A stretch of 8,574 bases of DNA, taken from contig JAMWCO010000054.1 in the NCBI GenBank assembly GCA_023818785.1, positions 1 through 8,574 of the forward strand, given 5' to 3'. The translations under genes and the position numbers were made by a program. The first letter of the stretch is position 1; the number at the start of each line of letters is the position of its first letter. The notes under the pieces were generated by a model. That model was given only the letters and a program-made list of their open reading frames with translations. It was not told the origin of the DNA and searched no databases. Source of the DNA: Candidatus Omnitrophota bacterium (GTDB lineage: Bacteria; Ratteibacteria; UBA8468; B48-G9; JAFGKM01). Shown here in pieces: positions 1 through 5,277 of the stretch.

Positions 1-235
1 TTGTGTAGCAATTTTATTGATGAGATTGCTTGGTTCTGACCTACCACAGGCAACAGGTAAGAGATGTAAACTGAATTATTCAACAAACCAACAAAATTTT
101 GCACGAAAGCAAAAACACAAAATGACAATATACAGAAAATTTAAAAATACCGAACATAAAAACAATCTTTTTGTATCAACTTTTACACAAGATAGTGCAA
201 AATTTTGTTTTTTGCGTATTTCAGCAAAAATAAAC

Positions 236-274
236 AAAAAAACCTTAAACCCTCTCAAAGATATGAGAGGGTTT
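236..274 (-). terminator. Rho-independent terminator-like hairpin, minus strand
   Basis: The arms AAACCCTCTCA (247-257) and TGAGAGGGTTT (264-274) form a perfect 11-bp stem with a 6-nt loop. Read on the minus strand, the stem is followed after AAGG by seven consecutive T (the A run at 236-242), which fits an intrinsic terminator. On the plus strand no T run follows. The nearest upstream gene on the minus strand is the transaldolase, whose stop lies about 310 nt away, so the hairpin would either end a long 3' untranslated region or belong to an unrecognised short transcript. Confidence 0.55.
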
Positions 275-297
275 GGAAGAGTTGAACCGATAGGGTT

Positions 298-319
298 TTA
301 AAGGGATTAATCCCTTTAA
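298..319. repeat. Perfect 22-bp palindrome
   Basis: The arms TTAAAGGGA and TCCCTTTAA flank a central TTAA, which is itself self-complementary, so all 22 bp are perfectly palindromic. As RNA it would form a 9-bp stem with a 4-nt loop. Neither strand has a clear T run directly after it, so a terminator role is weak. It lies only 23 bp from the hairpin at 247-274. Perfect dyad symmetry is also what an operator for a dimeric regulator looks like, but no adjacent promoter is convincing: a minus-strand TTGACT at 319-324 lacks a good -10. Confidence 0.45.
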
Positions 320-555
320 GTCAAACTTTTGCTTTTCCCTGCAAAATTTTGTTGTCAAGAATGCAGGATTTCTCAAAAATAATCTTTTCTAAATTTAAGT
401 GTATGAGTTTTACAAGTAAGTATGATGTTCTAATCAACTTTATCTCTCTTAAGAATCTACACCAAATCTGAAATAAAAAATTATGAGAAATTTAAAGAAG
501 TTATCTATTCAATTTTTCCAGTCAGTTCATCACAAGAGTAGATACTCCAATTTTA

Positions 556-570
556 CCGAACCCGGTTCGG
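556..570. repeat. GC-rich palindrome after transaldolase gene
   Basis: CCGAACC and GGTTCGG flank a single central base, giving a 15-nt imperfect palindrome that stands out as GC-rich in an AT-rich spacer. It starts 12 nt beyond the transaldolase stop codon. On the minus strand it is followed only by TAAAATT, too weak a T run for a standard terminator, although it could block 3' exonucleases. Its design, two GC-rich arms around one odd base, resembles the palindrome at 1422-1440 on the other side of the same gene. Confidence 0.45.
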
Positions 571-582
571 AAGTGAATAGTC

Positions 583-1404
583 TTATTTGTAAAAAATCTG
601 TTTGTACTCAGGAACTACATCAGATATAAATTTTCTCATACCTTCTGCTGTTTTATAATGAATAAGTATTTCAGAAAGAACATAAAATGGGATTGTCGCT
701 ATTTGACATCCAGTTAAGGCAATTTCTCTAACCTGTCTTGAATTTCTTATTGAAGCAGCAATAATTTCTGTTTTAAAATTATATTTATTAAAAACATCAA
801 CAATCTTTTTTACAAGATCAACTCCACTTACAATTCCTTCGTCATCTAATACTTGTTCTTTAAATTGGATACCTTTTTCAGGATAATAATCCTCTTTTTT
901 AAAATCCTTCCATCCAATCTTATTTCTTAAATAATCATCAATTCTACCTGCAAATGGACTTACATATCTTGCTCCTGCTTTACTTGCTAAAATTGCCTGT
1001 TCAACCTTCATAATCAATGTTACATTTACAGGTATCCCTTCTTTTGACAATTTATAAATTGTTTTAAGTCCATCATAACTTGCTTTTTCTTCAAGAGATG
1101 GATTTATTGGAATTTTTATAACTACATTATCTGCAATTTTGTTAAATTCTTCATAAAGAATTTTTGCTTCCCTATACATTTCTTCAAAACTTGTTCCTAT
1201 AACCTCTAAACTTACAGGAAAACCTTTTGCAATTTCCAAAATTCTTTTTATATATGTTTTTATATCAATTTTTTCGCCTTTACTTTTTAGTTCATCAACT
1301 GCACTTTTTATTAAAGAAGGATTTGTTGTAACTCCATCAATTATTCCCCATGAAAATGCAGTTTCTATTTCATCTATCTTTGCAGTATCTATAAAAATTT
1401 TCAT
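583..1404 (-). CDS. Transaldolase, TalC/FSA type, elongated
   Basis: This is a class I aldolase with a TIM-barrel fold, expected in the cytoplasm. The family either transfers a dihydroxyacetone unit between sugar phosphates (transaldolase) or cleaves fructose 6-phosphate. The 273-residue protein begins MKIFIDTAKI, the usual family start with Asp6, followed by TTNPS near residues 26-30. The Schiff-base lysine is most likely Lys97 in VVIKIP. It is followed by NVTLIM (127-132), SPFAGR (149-154) and ASIRN (217-221), all in family order. TalC/FSA proteins are usually about 215-220 residues. The extra length lies mainly around 34-52 and 157-195, so the substrate may differ. The ATG at 1404 has AGAGGG four bases upstream. 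The gene follows tRNA-Pro on the same strand and may share its transcript or use a promoter overlapping the tRNA end. Family assignment is firm; transaldolase versus aldolase activity is open. Confidence 0.9.
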   Translation of the reverse strand: MKIFIDTAKIDEIETAFSWGIIDGVTTNPSLIKSAVDELKSKGEKIDIKTYIKRILEIAKGFPVSLEVIGTSFEEMYREAKILYEEFNKIADNVVIKIPINPSLEEKASYDGLKTIYKLSKEGIPVNVTLIMKVEQAILASKAGARYVSPFAGRIDDYLRNKIGWKDFKKEDYYPEKGIQFKEQVLDDEGIVSGVDLVKKIVDVFNKYNFKTEIIAASIRNSRQVREIALTGCQIATIPFYVLSEILIHYKTAEGMRKFISDVVPEYKQIFYK

Positions 1405-1421
1405 ATTACCCTCTTTCCCAT

Positions 1422-1440
1422 TCGGAGGACCGTCCTCCGA
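1422..1440. repeat. GC-rich palindrome between tRNA-Pro and transaldolase
   Basis: TCGGAGGAC and GTCCTCCGA flank one central base, giving a 19-nt, strongly GC-rich dyad. As RNA it would form an 8-bp stem with a 3-nt loop. No T run follows on the minus strand, so it is unlikely to terminate the tRNA transcript. It sits directly after a minus-strand TATAAT (1440-1445), so a transcript starting there would begin near the palindrome's centre. It is therefore a candidate operator, a processing hairpin between tRNA and mRNA, or a copy of a genome-wide GC-rich repeat. The transaldolase Shine-Dalgarno begins about 8 nt beyond it. Confidence 0.5.
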
Positions 1441-1469
1441 TTATAAACTTCGGGGCGCTCGGATTTGAA
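1440..1469 (-). promoter_or_regulatory. Possible transaldolase promoter overlapping tRNA-Pro
   Basis: On the minus strand TATAAT (1440-1445) is a perfect -10 hexamer. TTCAAA (1464-1469), 18 bp upstream, matches the -35 consensus at four of six positions. That -35 lies inside the T-loop of tRNA-Pro, so its sequence is constrained by the tRNA and may be coincidental. Predicted initiation would be near 1433, within the GC-rich palindrome. Without it, the transaldolase would depend on read-through from the tRNA promoter. Confidence 0.35.
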
Positions 1470-1525
1470 CCGAGGACCTCTTGGTCCCAAACCAAGCGCG
1501 CTTAACCGGACTGCGCTACGCCCCG
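1450..1525 (-). tRNA. tRNA-Pro (anticodon UGG)
   Basis: Read on the minus strand, the 76 nt fold as a complete cloverleaf. The acceptor stem is CGGGGCG/CGCCCCG, the D stem GCGC/GCGC, the anticodon stem CTTGG/CCAAG, the variable loop has 5 nt, and the T stem is CTCGG/CCGAG around TTCAAAT. The anticodon loop TTTGGGA places TGG at positions 34-36, so it reads proline CCA and, by wobble, other CCN codons. C1-G72 with discriminator A73 is the usual bacterial tRNA-Pro identity pattern. The 3' CCA is not encoded (AGTTT follows the discriminator) and must be added by a nucleotidyltransferase. It has its own strong promoter just upstream and no terminator before the transaldolase. Confidence 0.96.
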
Positions 1526-1534
1526 TATTTTTCA

Positions 1535-1563
1535 ATTATACTTCAAATTTTTTAAAAAATCAA
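1535..1563 (-). promoter_or_regulatory. Sigma-70-type promoter of tRNA-Pro
   Basis: On the minus strand TTGATT (1558-1563) and TATAAT (1535-1540) are separated by exactly 17 bp. The -10 is a perfect consensus and the -35 matches four of six. The spacer is A/T-only over most of its length and includes a TTTTTTAAAAAA run. The -10 ends 9 nt before the mature tRNA 5' end, so the initiating nucleotide would fall very close to the tRNA, leaving almost no leader. It points away from the plus-strand genes starting after 1594. Confidence 0.75.
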
Positions 1564-1593
1564 CTATTCGAATTGCCTCATCTATGAAAAGGA

Positions 1594-1785
1594 TTGTCAA
1601 CCCTCTTTTTGCTCATTAAAAAATCTATACGAAAATATCCACCTTTAAGAAAATTTTATAAAAAGGGAGTTAAAAGTTTAGATAAGTTTGTGAAGGAATT
1701 TGGGGATTTGAATGAGAAAAGTAAATTGGGAAAAGATTTTGGTGTAGAAAAATTAATGAAACAATTCGGAAACTTGAAAAAATAA
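1594..1785 (+). CDS. Doubtful small basic protein
   Basis: This is an open frame of 63 codons starting at TTG. The predicted product is rich in lysine (KKSIRKYPPLRKF, then KGVKSLDKFVKEFGDL) and ends KLMKQFGNLKK. It has no membrane segment or cysteine and I recognise no family. EFGDL and QFGNL look like a weak internal repeat. The start is poor: AAAGGA abuts the TTG with no spacing, and the alternative TTG at 1609 has no Shine-Dalgarno. An ATG at 1584 opens only an 11-codon frame in another phase (stop at 1619), so a frameshift at the T5 run (1606-1610) could in principle join an ATG start to this frame. It lies between the tRNA promoter and the acyl-CoA synthetase promoter, which overlaps its 3' end. 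It may be a real small gene, a remnant, or a chance frame. Confidence 0.3.
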   Translation: MSTLFLLIKKSIRKYPPLRKFYKKGVKSLDKFVKEFGDLNEKSKLGKDFGVEKLMKQFGNLKK

Positions 1786-1801
1786 AAATAAATATTATAA
1801 T
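1774..1801 (+). promoter_or_regulatory. Promoter of acyl-CoA synthetase operon
   Basis: TTGAAA (1774-1779) and TATAAT (1796-1801) are spaced by 16 bp. The -10 is a perfect consensus and the -35 matches five of six. Initiation would be near 1808, leaving a leader of about 15 nt that contains the Shine-Dalgarno GGAG (1814-1817) before the ATG at 1823. The promoter overlaps the last codons of the doubtful small ORF. A/T richness makes chance -10 boxes common, but spacing and position relative to the gene fit well. Confidence 0.55.
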
Positions 1802-1822
1802 AAACAATCTAAAGGAGATAAA

Positions 1823-3913
1823 ATGTTAAATTATTTTTTTAATCCAGAAAGTGTTTGTTTAATTGGCGCTTCAACAAATCCTGAAAAATTGGGTTTCAAG
1901 ATTTTAAAGAATATTATTGATGGTGGTTATAAAGGTAAAATTTTCCCAGTCAATCCAAAAGCAGAACAAATATTGAATCTTAAATGTTATAAAAATGTTT
2001 CTGAAATACCTTATTTTATTGAACTTGCTATAGTTGCTATTCCCTCTGATTTTGTCTGTGAAGTAGTTGAAGAATTAGGGAAAAAATGTGTTAAAGGAGT
2101 TATTATAATTTCTGCTGGTTTTAAAGAGACAGGTGAAGAAGGTAAAAAGAAAGAAGAAAAATTAAAAGAGATTATTAAAAAATATAATATGAGAGTTATT
2201 GGACCTAATTGTCTTGGTGTTATTGATACAAAAAATAAATTAAATGCCTCTTTTGCTTTTGAAATGCCTCAAAGTGGTAAAATTTCTTTTATAACACAAT
2301 CTGGTGCTTTAGGTACTGCAATTCTTGATTGGTCAATGAAAGAAAATGTTGGTTTTTCAAAATTTGTAAGTTTTGGTAATAAAGTAGATGTATCTGAGAT
2401 TGACCTTATAGAAGAACTTGAAAATGATCCAGATACAAATGTTATTCTTCTATATCTTGAGAGTATAACTGATGGAAGAAAATTTATTGATCTTACAAAA
2501 AGAGTTATACAAAAAAAGCCAATTATTCTTATAAAATCAGGCAAAACAGAGAGTGGTTCAAAATCAGCAATTTCTCATACTGGTTCTCTTTCTGGTTCTG
2601 ATATTGCTTTTAACGCAGCAATAAAAAAATCAGGGATTATAAGAGCAAATACAGTTGAAGAACTATTTGATTATGCTTTAATTTTTTCTTATCAGCCAGT
2701 TTTAAAAGGAAATAGAATTTGTGTTATTACGAATGCTGGAGGACCATCAGTTATGACAGTTGATATGATTGAAGAGAAAGGGCTTAACCTTGCTAAATTT
2801 TCATTACAAACTATAGAAAATTTAAAGAGTTTTTTACCACCTGCTTCAAATATAAATAATCCTATTGATGTTCTTGGAGATGCAAAAGCAGATAGATATG
2901 AAAAAGTGATTGAAGAAGTGATTTTTGATGATAATGTTGATGGAATAATAGTAATTTTAACTCCTCAGATAACAACCCAAATTAGAGAAACAGCAGAAAT
3001 TATAGCAAGGATATCAAAAAAATGTGAGAAATCTGTTGTTGCATGTTTTATGGGTGGGAAAAGAGTAGAAGAGGGTATAAATATTCTAAAACAGAATAAA
3101 ATTCCAAATTATTTTTCACCAGAAAGATGTGTAATTTCACTGAAAGCGATGGATGATTATAGAAAATTTAAAGAGAAAGTTATAAAAGGTAAATATATTG
3201 AATTTAAAGTTGAAAAAGAAAAAGTTAGAGAAAAGATTGAGAATTTTAAAAATCAAAAAATAAGTATTATTGGAGATATAGAAGGAAGAGAAATCCTATC
3301 TTTTTATGGAATAAATACAATAACTTCATTTTTGGCAAAAAATCAAGAAGAATGTGAAAAATTTTTGGAAGAAAATAAAGGCGTTTTTGTAATGAAAGTT
3401 GTTTCTCCTGATATAATTCATAAGACAGAAGCGGGTGGAATAAAATTGGGGATTAGAACAGCTAAACAGGCAAAACAAGCATTTGAAGAAATAATAAATT
3501 CATCTATAAAATATAAGCCAGATGCCAGAATTATAGGTGTACAAATTCAGGAAATGGTTGAGAAAGGAGTTGAAGTGATAATTGGAGTAAACAAAGATAT
3601 TCAGTTTGGGCACCTTATTATGTTTGGACTTGGTGGAATATATGTTGAATTATTAAAAGATGTATCTTTTAGAATAGCACCTTTAACTGACATAGATGTT
3701 GATGAAATGATAAATGAAATAAAAACATTAAGAATATTGAAGGGATTTAGAAATATGCCTGCATGTGATATTGATGCTATAAAAGAAACGATTCTAAGAG
3801 TTTCTCAACTTGTATGTGATTTCCCAGAAATAAAAGAAATGGATATAAATCCAATTATAGTAAAGGAAAAAGATAGTATAGTAGTTGATGTAAGATTTGT
3901 TTTTGATTTTTAA
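1823..3913 (+). CDS. ADP-forming acetyl/acyl-CoA synthetase, fused alpha-beta
   Basis: The family converts acyl-CoA, ADP and phosphate to the acid, ATP and CoA, a major energy-conserving step in fermentation to acetate or related acids. The 696 residues hold a CoA-binding Rossmann domain (CLIGASTNPEKLG near the start, GPNCLG at 127-132) and succinyl-CoA-synthetase-like domains with TQSGALG at 158-164. ISHTGSLSG carries the phosphohistidine His252. A C-terminal ATP-grasp beta part (about 480-696) includes SPDIIHKTEAGG with the second shuttle histidine, His533, and DINPIIV near the end. About 700 residues is normal for a fused enzyme. No acetyltransferase (GNAT) domain is attached, which argues against a protein-lysine acetyltransferase of the Pat type. 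The ATG at 1823 is preceded by AAAGGAG at good spacing. The next gene follows after 13 nt, so the two are probably co-transcribed. Acyl specificity cannot be read from the sequence. Confidence 0.92.
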   Translation: MLNYFFNPESVCLIGASTNPEKLGFKILKNIIDGGYKGKIFPVNPKAEQILNLKCYKNVSEIPYFIELAIVAIPSDFVCEVVEELGKKCVKGVIIISAGFKETGEEGKKKEEKLKEIIKKYNMRVIGPNCLGVIDTKNKLNASFAFEMPQSGKISFITQSGALGTAILDWSMKENVGFSKFVSFGNKVDVSEIDLIEELENDPDTNVILLYLESITDGRKFIDLTKRVIQKKPIILIKSGKTESGSKSAISHTGSLSGSDIAFNAAIKKSGIIRANTVEELFDYALIFSYQPVLKGNRICVITNAGGPSVMTVDMIEEKGLNLAKFSLQTIENLKSFLPPASNINNPIDVLGDAKADRYEKVIEEVIFDDNVDGIIVILTPQITTQIRETAEIIARISKKCEKSVVACFMGGKRVEEGINILKQNKIPNYFSPERCVISLKAMDDYRKFKEKVIKGKYIEFKVEKEKVREKIENFKNQKISIIGDIEGREILSFYGINTITSFLAKNQEECEKFLEENKGVFVMKVVSPDIIHKTEAGGIKLGIRTAKQAKQAFEEIINSSIKYKPDARIIGVQIQEMVEKGVEVIIGVNKDIQFGHLIMFGLGGIYVELLKDVSFRIAPLTDIDVDEMINEIKTLRILKGFRNMPACDIDAIKETILRVSQLVCDFPEIKEMDINPIIVKEKDSIVVDVRFVFDF

Positions 3914-3926
3914 CAAAAGGAGGAAA

Positions 3927-4985
3927 ATGATGAAAAATGGGAAATACTTAGTTGGTATTGTTGGTTTTGGTGGTATAGCAAGGATAGCACATTATCCTGG
4001 ATGGAAAAAACTTTCTGATGTTGAAGTTATTGCAATAGCAGATCCATCAGAAGAAGTAAGAAATATTGCAAAAAATCAATTTAATATAAAATATGTTTTT
4101 GATGATTATAAAAAGATTTTAAAGATTGATGAAATTGATATTATTGATGTCTGTACTCCAAATAAATTACATTATCCAGTTGTTATTGATTCATTAAAAA
4201 GTAAAAAACATGTCCTTTGTGAAAAGCCAATTGGTATAAGTGGAAAAGAAGTTGAAGAAATGATAAAAACTTCAAAAATGGAGAAAAGAAAATTAATGGC
4301 TGCACAACATATGAGATTTACAAAATCTTCTATAGTTTTAAAAAAATATATAGATAATGGAGAACTTGGACAAATATATTTTTCAATTGCAAATGCTTTA
4401 AGAAGAAGATATCTTCCAGCAAGAGATACATTTATAGATAAAAATCTTTCAGGAGGAGGTCCTTTATTTGATATTGGGGTCCATATCCTTGATTTAACAT
4501 ACTGGTTTATGGGCTGTCCAAAAGTTTATTCAGTCACAGGTATAACTTTAACAAAACTTGCAAAAAGAAAAGATATACATGGCTTATGGGGAGAATGGGA
4601 TAGAGAAAAATATAATGTTGAAGATTTTGCTTCTGGCTTTATAAAATTTAAAGATGGAAGTGCATTAAATTTAACATGTAGTTTCTTGGCAAATATTGAA
4701 CAAATGGAGGATTTTTCTACAACTTTATTTGGAACAGAGGGTGGAATAAAGTGGCCTTCTGGAAAACTTGCAAAGGAAAAATATGGAGTTTTACAGAATA
4801 TTGAACTAATGATAGACCTACTACCTGATAACCCTCCTCATCATGAAGAGATAAGAGTTTTTTTTGAATGTGTTAAAGAAGACAAAGAAGTTCCAGTAAA
4901 ACCGGAAGAAAGTTTAGAAGTAATAAAAATGCTTGAAGGTATATATATAAGTTCTGAAACAGGAAAAGAACTTATTTTTAAATAA
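3927..4985 (+). CDS. Gfo/Idh/MocA-family NAD(P)-dependent oxidoreductase
   Basis: Members oxidise or reduce sugars, inositols and their derivatives with NAD(P); some are parts of multi-step sugar epimerisation or glycoside cleavage. The N-terminal Rossmann fold shows GIVGFGGIA (10-18) and AIADPS. The family-defining CEKPIG has Lys100, the expected catalytic lysine. The C-terminal domain has GGGPLFDIGVHILD with Asp182 and His186 at the active-site positions. The 352-residue length is typical. Start: the frame opens at 3897 inside the preceding gene, but AGGAGG at 3918-3923 points to the adjacent ATGs at 3927 (spacing 3) or 3930 (spacing 6); 3930 is equally acceptable. The gene is 13 nt after the acyl-CoA synthetase stop, so translational coupling is likely. 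There is no signal peptide, so it should be cytoplasmic. The exact sugar is unknown. Confidence 0.92.
   Translation: MMKNGKYLVGIVGFGGIARIAHYPGWKKLSDVEVIAIADPSEEVRNIAKNQFNIKYVFDDYKKILKIDEIDIIDVCTPNKLHYPVVIDSLKSKKHVLCEKPIGISGKEVEEMIKTSKMEKRKLMAAQHMRFTKSSIVLKKYIDNGELGQIYFSIANALRRRYLPARDTFIDKNLSGGGPLFDIGVHILDLTYWFMGCPKVYSVTGITLTKLAKRKDIHGLWGEWDREKYNVEDFASGFIKFKDGSALNLTCSFLANIEQMEDFSTTLFGTEGGIKWPSGKLAKEKYGVLQNIELMIDLLPDNPPHHEEIRVFFECVKEDKEVPVKPEESLEVIKMLEGIYISSETGKELIFK
4947..4979 (+). terminator. Possible terminator inside 3' end of oxidoreductase gene
   Basis: ATAAGTTCT (4947-4955) and AGAACTTAT (4967-4975) form a 9-bp perfect stem with an 11-nt loop, followed by a five-T run (4975-4979). The stem is AU-rich and so weak, but the arrangement is that of an intrinsic terminator. 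It overlaps the last codons of the oxidoreductase, whose stop is at 4983-4985. Since the next gene converges with only 1 nt between, a terminator would have to lie inside coding sequence. Confidence 0.4.
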
Positions 4986-4986
4986 A

Positions 4987-5223
4987 TTAATATAGGTAAG
5001 GGTTTGTAGGAGGTTGGATTTTTTCTATATTTTCTCCACATATTATTACTTTTCCATCTTTTATTTTTACTTTACCTTTTATTTTCACCCAGTCCTCATT
5101 TTTTAAATCTTCTATATTTTTATATTCAACTTCAACTCCAAGTGGTATAGCATCTGCAGCACAACAAGTAATTAAAAATCTTATTAACATAAATTTTTCT
5201 TTTCCCTCTCCTTTATACACCAT
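4987..5223 (-). CDS. Stand-alone C-terminal domain of DUF1980/YcgQ family
   Basis: The predicted 78-residue product contains RFLITCCAADAIPLGV, then LKNEDWVKIKGKV, and ends PPTNPYLY. This matches the C-terminal domain of the TIGR03943/DUF1980 (YcgQ-like) family, including the paired cysteines and Ala-Asp-Ala. Full members are usually over 200 residues with N-terminal membrane segments and are normally paired with a YcgR-type permease. Both are missing here. An in-frame TGA directly precedes the ATG at 5223, so no longer protein is encoded upstream. That ATG lacks a Shine-Dalgarno; an internal ATG at 5190 follows AAAGGAGAGGG but at long spacing (13 nt), so the true start is uncertain. It may be a domain-only small protein or a 5'-truncated remnant. 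Domain recognition is from memory of the motif; molecular function is unknown. Confidence 0.6.
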   Translation of the reverse strand: MVYKGEGKEKFMLIRFLITCCAADAIPLGVEVEYKNIEDLKNEDWVKIKGKVKIKDGKVIICGENIEKIQPPTNPYLY

Positions 5224-5277
5224 TCATTTTATTTTACCAAAAATATGATAAAATAAAAATATAAAAAAGGAGAGAAA
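5224..5277. promoter_or_regulatory. Divergent spacer with dyad, promoter(s) unclear
   Basis: These 54 bp separate the divergent DUF1980-fragment and sugar-kinase genes and must hold any promoter specific to either. On the plus strand TATGAT (5244-5249) or TAAAAT (5249-5254) could be a -10, but no good -35 lies at proper distance. TTATTTTA (5229-5236) and TAAAATAA (5249-5256) form an 8-bp inverted repeat with 12 bp between, which could be an operator or simply low complexity. The kinase Shine-Dalgarno AAGGAG is clear at 5267-5272. Confidence 0.3.

Larger units (their letters stand above)
90..353. repeat. Three copies of GCAAAATTTTGTT, one inverted
   Basis: The 13-mer GCAAAATTTTGTT occurs at 197-209 and 341-353 in the same orientation, and as its reverse complement at 90-102. 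The first two copies extend to a perfect 15-bp inverted repeat: AACAAAATTTTGCAC at 90-104 against GTGCAAAATTTTGTT at 195-209, with 90 bp between. Each copy contains the self-complementary 10-mer CAAAATTTTG. Low G+C makes AT-rich words common, but identical extension to 13-15 bp including the flanking GC/GTG is more than that alone would suggest. Possible meanings are regulator binding sites, ends of a small non-autonomous element, or decayed repeats. No target-site duplication is visible at the outer edges. Confidence 0.5.
1..582. other. Gene-less region rich in short palindromes
   Basis: I see no convincing protein-coding gene here. The few open frames are short, lack a Shine-Dalgarno site, begin at weak codons or run through hairpins. 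The stretch carries instead a thrice-repeated CAAAATTTTG-centred motif (90-104, 195-209, 341-353), a terminator-like hairpin on the minus strand (236-274), a 22-bp perfect palindrome (298-319) and a GC-rich palindrome (556-570). This density of short inverted structures contrasts with the tight gene packing elsewhere in the window, where several neighbours are 0-13 nt apart. It may be a long 3' untranslated region of the transaldolase transcript, a decayed gene or mobile element, or an unrecognised small RNA. I could not match it to tmRNA, RNase P RNA, SRP RNA or another familiar structured RNA. Confidence 0.5.

Noticed and set aside
7..30. AGCAAT...ATTGCT inverted repeat and a GAGATTGCTT word resembling common dispersed repeats
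   Set aside because: Only 6 bp per arm with a 12-nt gap, and the rest of the expected GC-rich repeat is not present. Too weak to call.
76..258. Hydrophobic minus-strand frame that could be a small membrane protein
   Set aside because: It begins at TTG inside the hairpin loop and stem and has no ribosome binding site. Its hydrophobicity follows from T-rich codons.
17..301. Plus-strand frame of 94 codons in the gene-less region
   Set aside because: No Shine-Dalgarno, no recognisable domain, unlike the neighbouring genes in character, and it runs through the 11-bp hairpin at 247-274.
1422..1440. Palindrome as a tRNA terminator
   Set aside because: No T run follows on the minus strand; CCGAATGGGAAAG comes next.
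3897..3926. Upstream start for the oxidoreductase
   Set aside because: It lies within the preceding gene and lacks its own Shine-Dalgarno, whereas AGGAGG at 3918-3923 points to 3927/3930.
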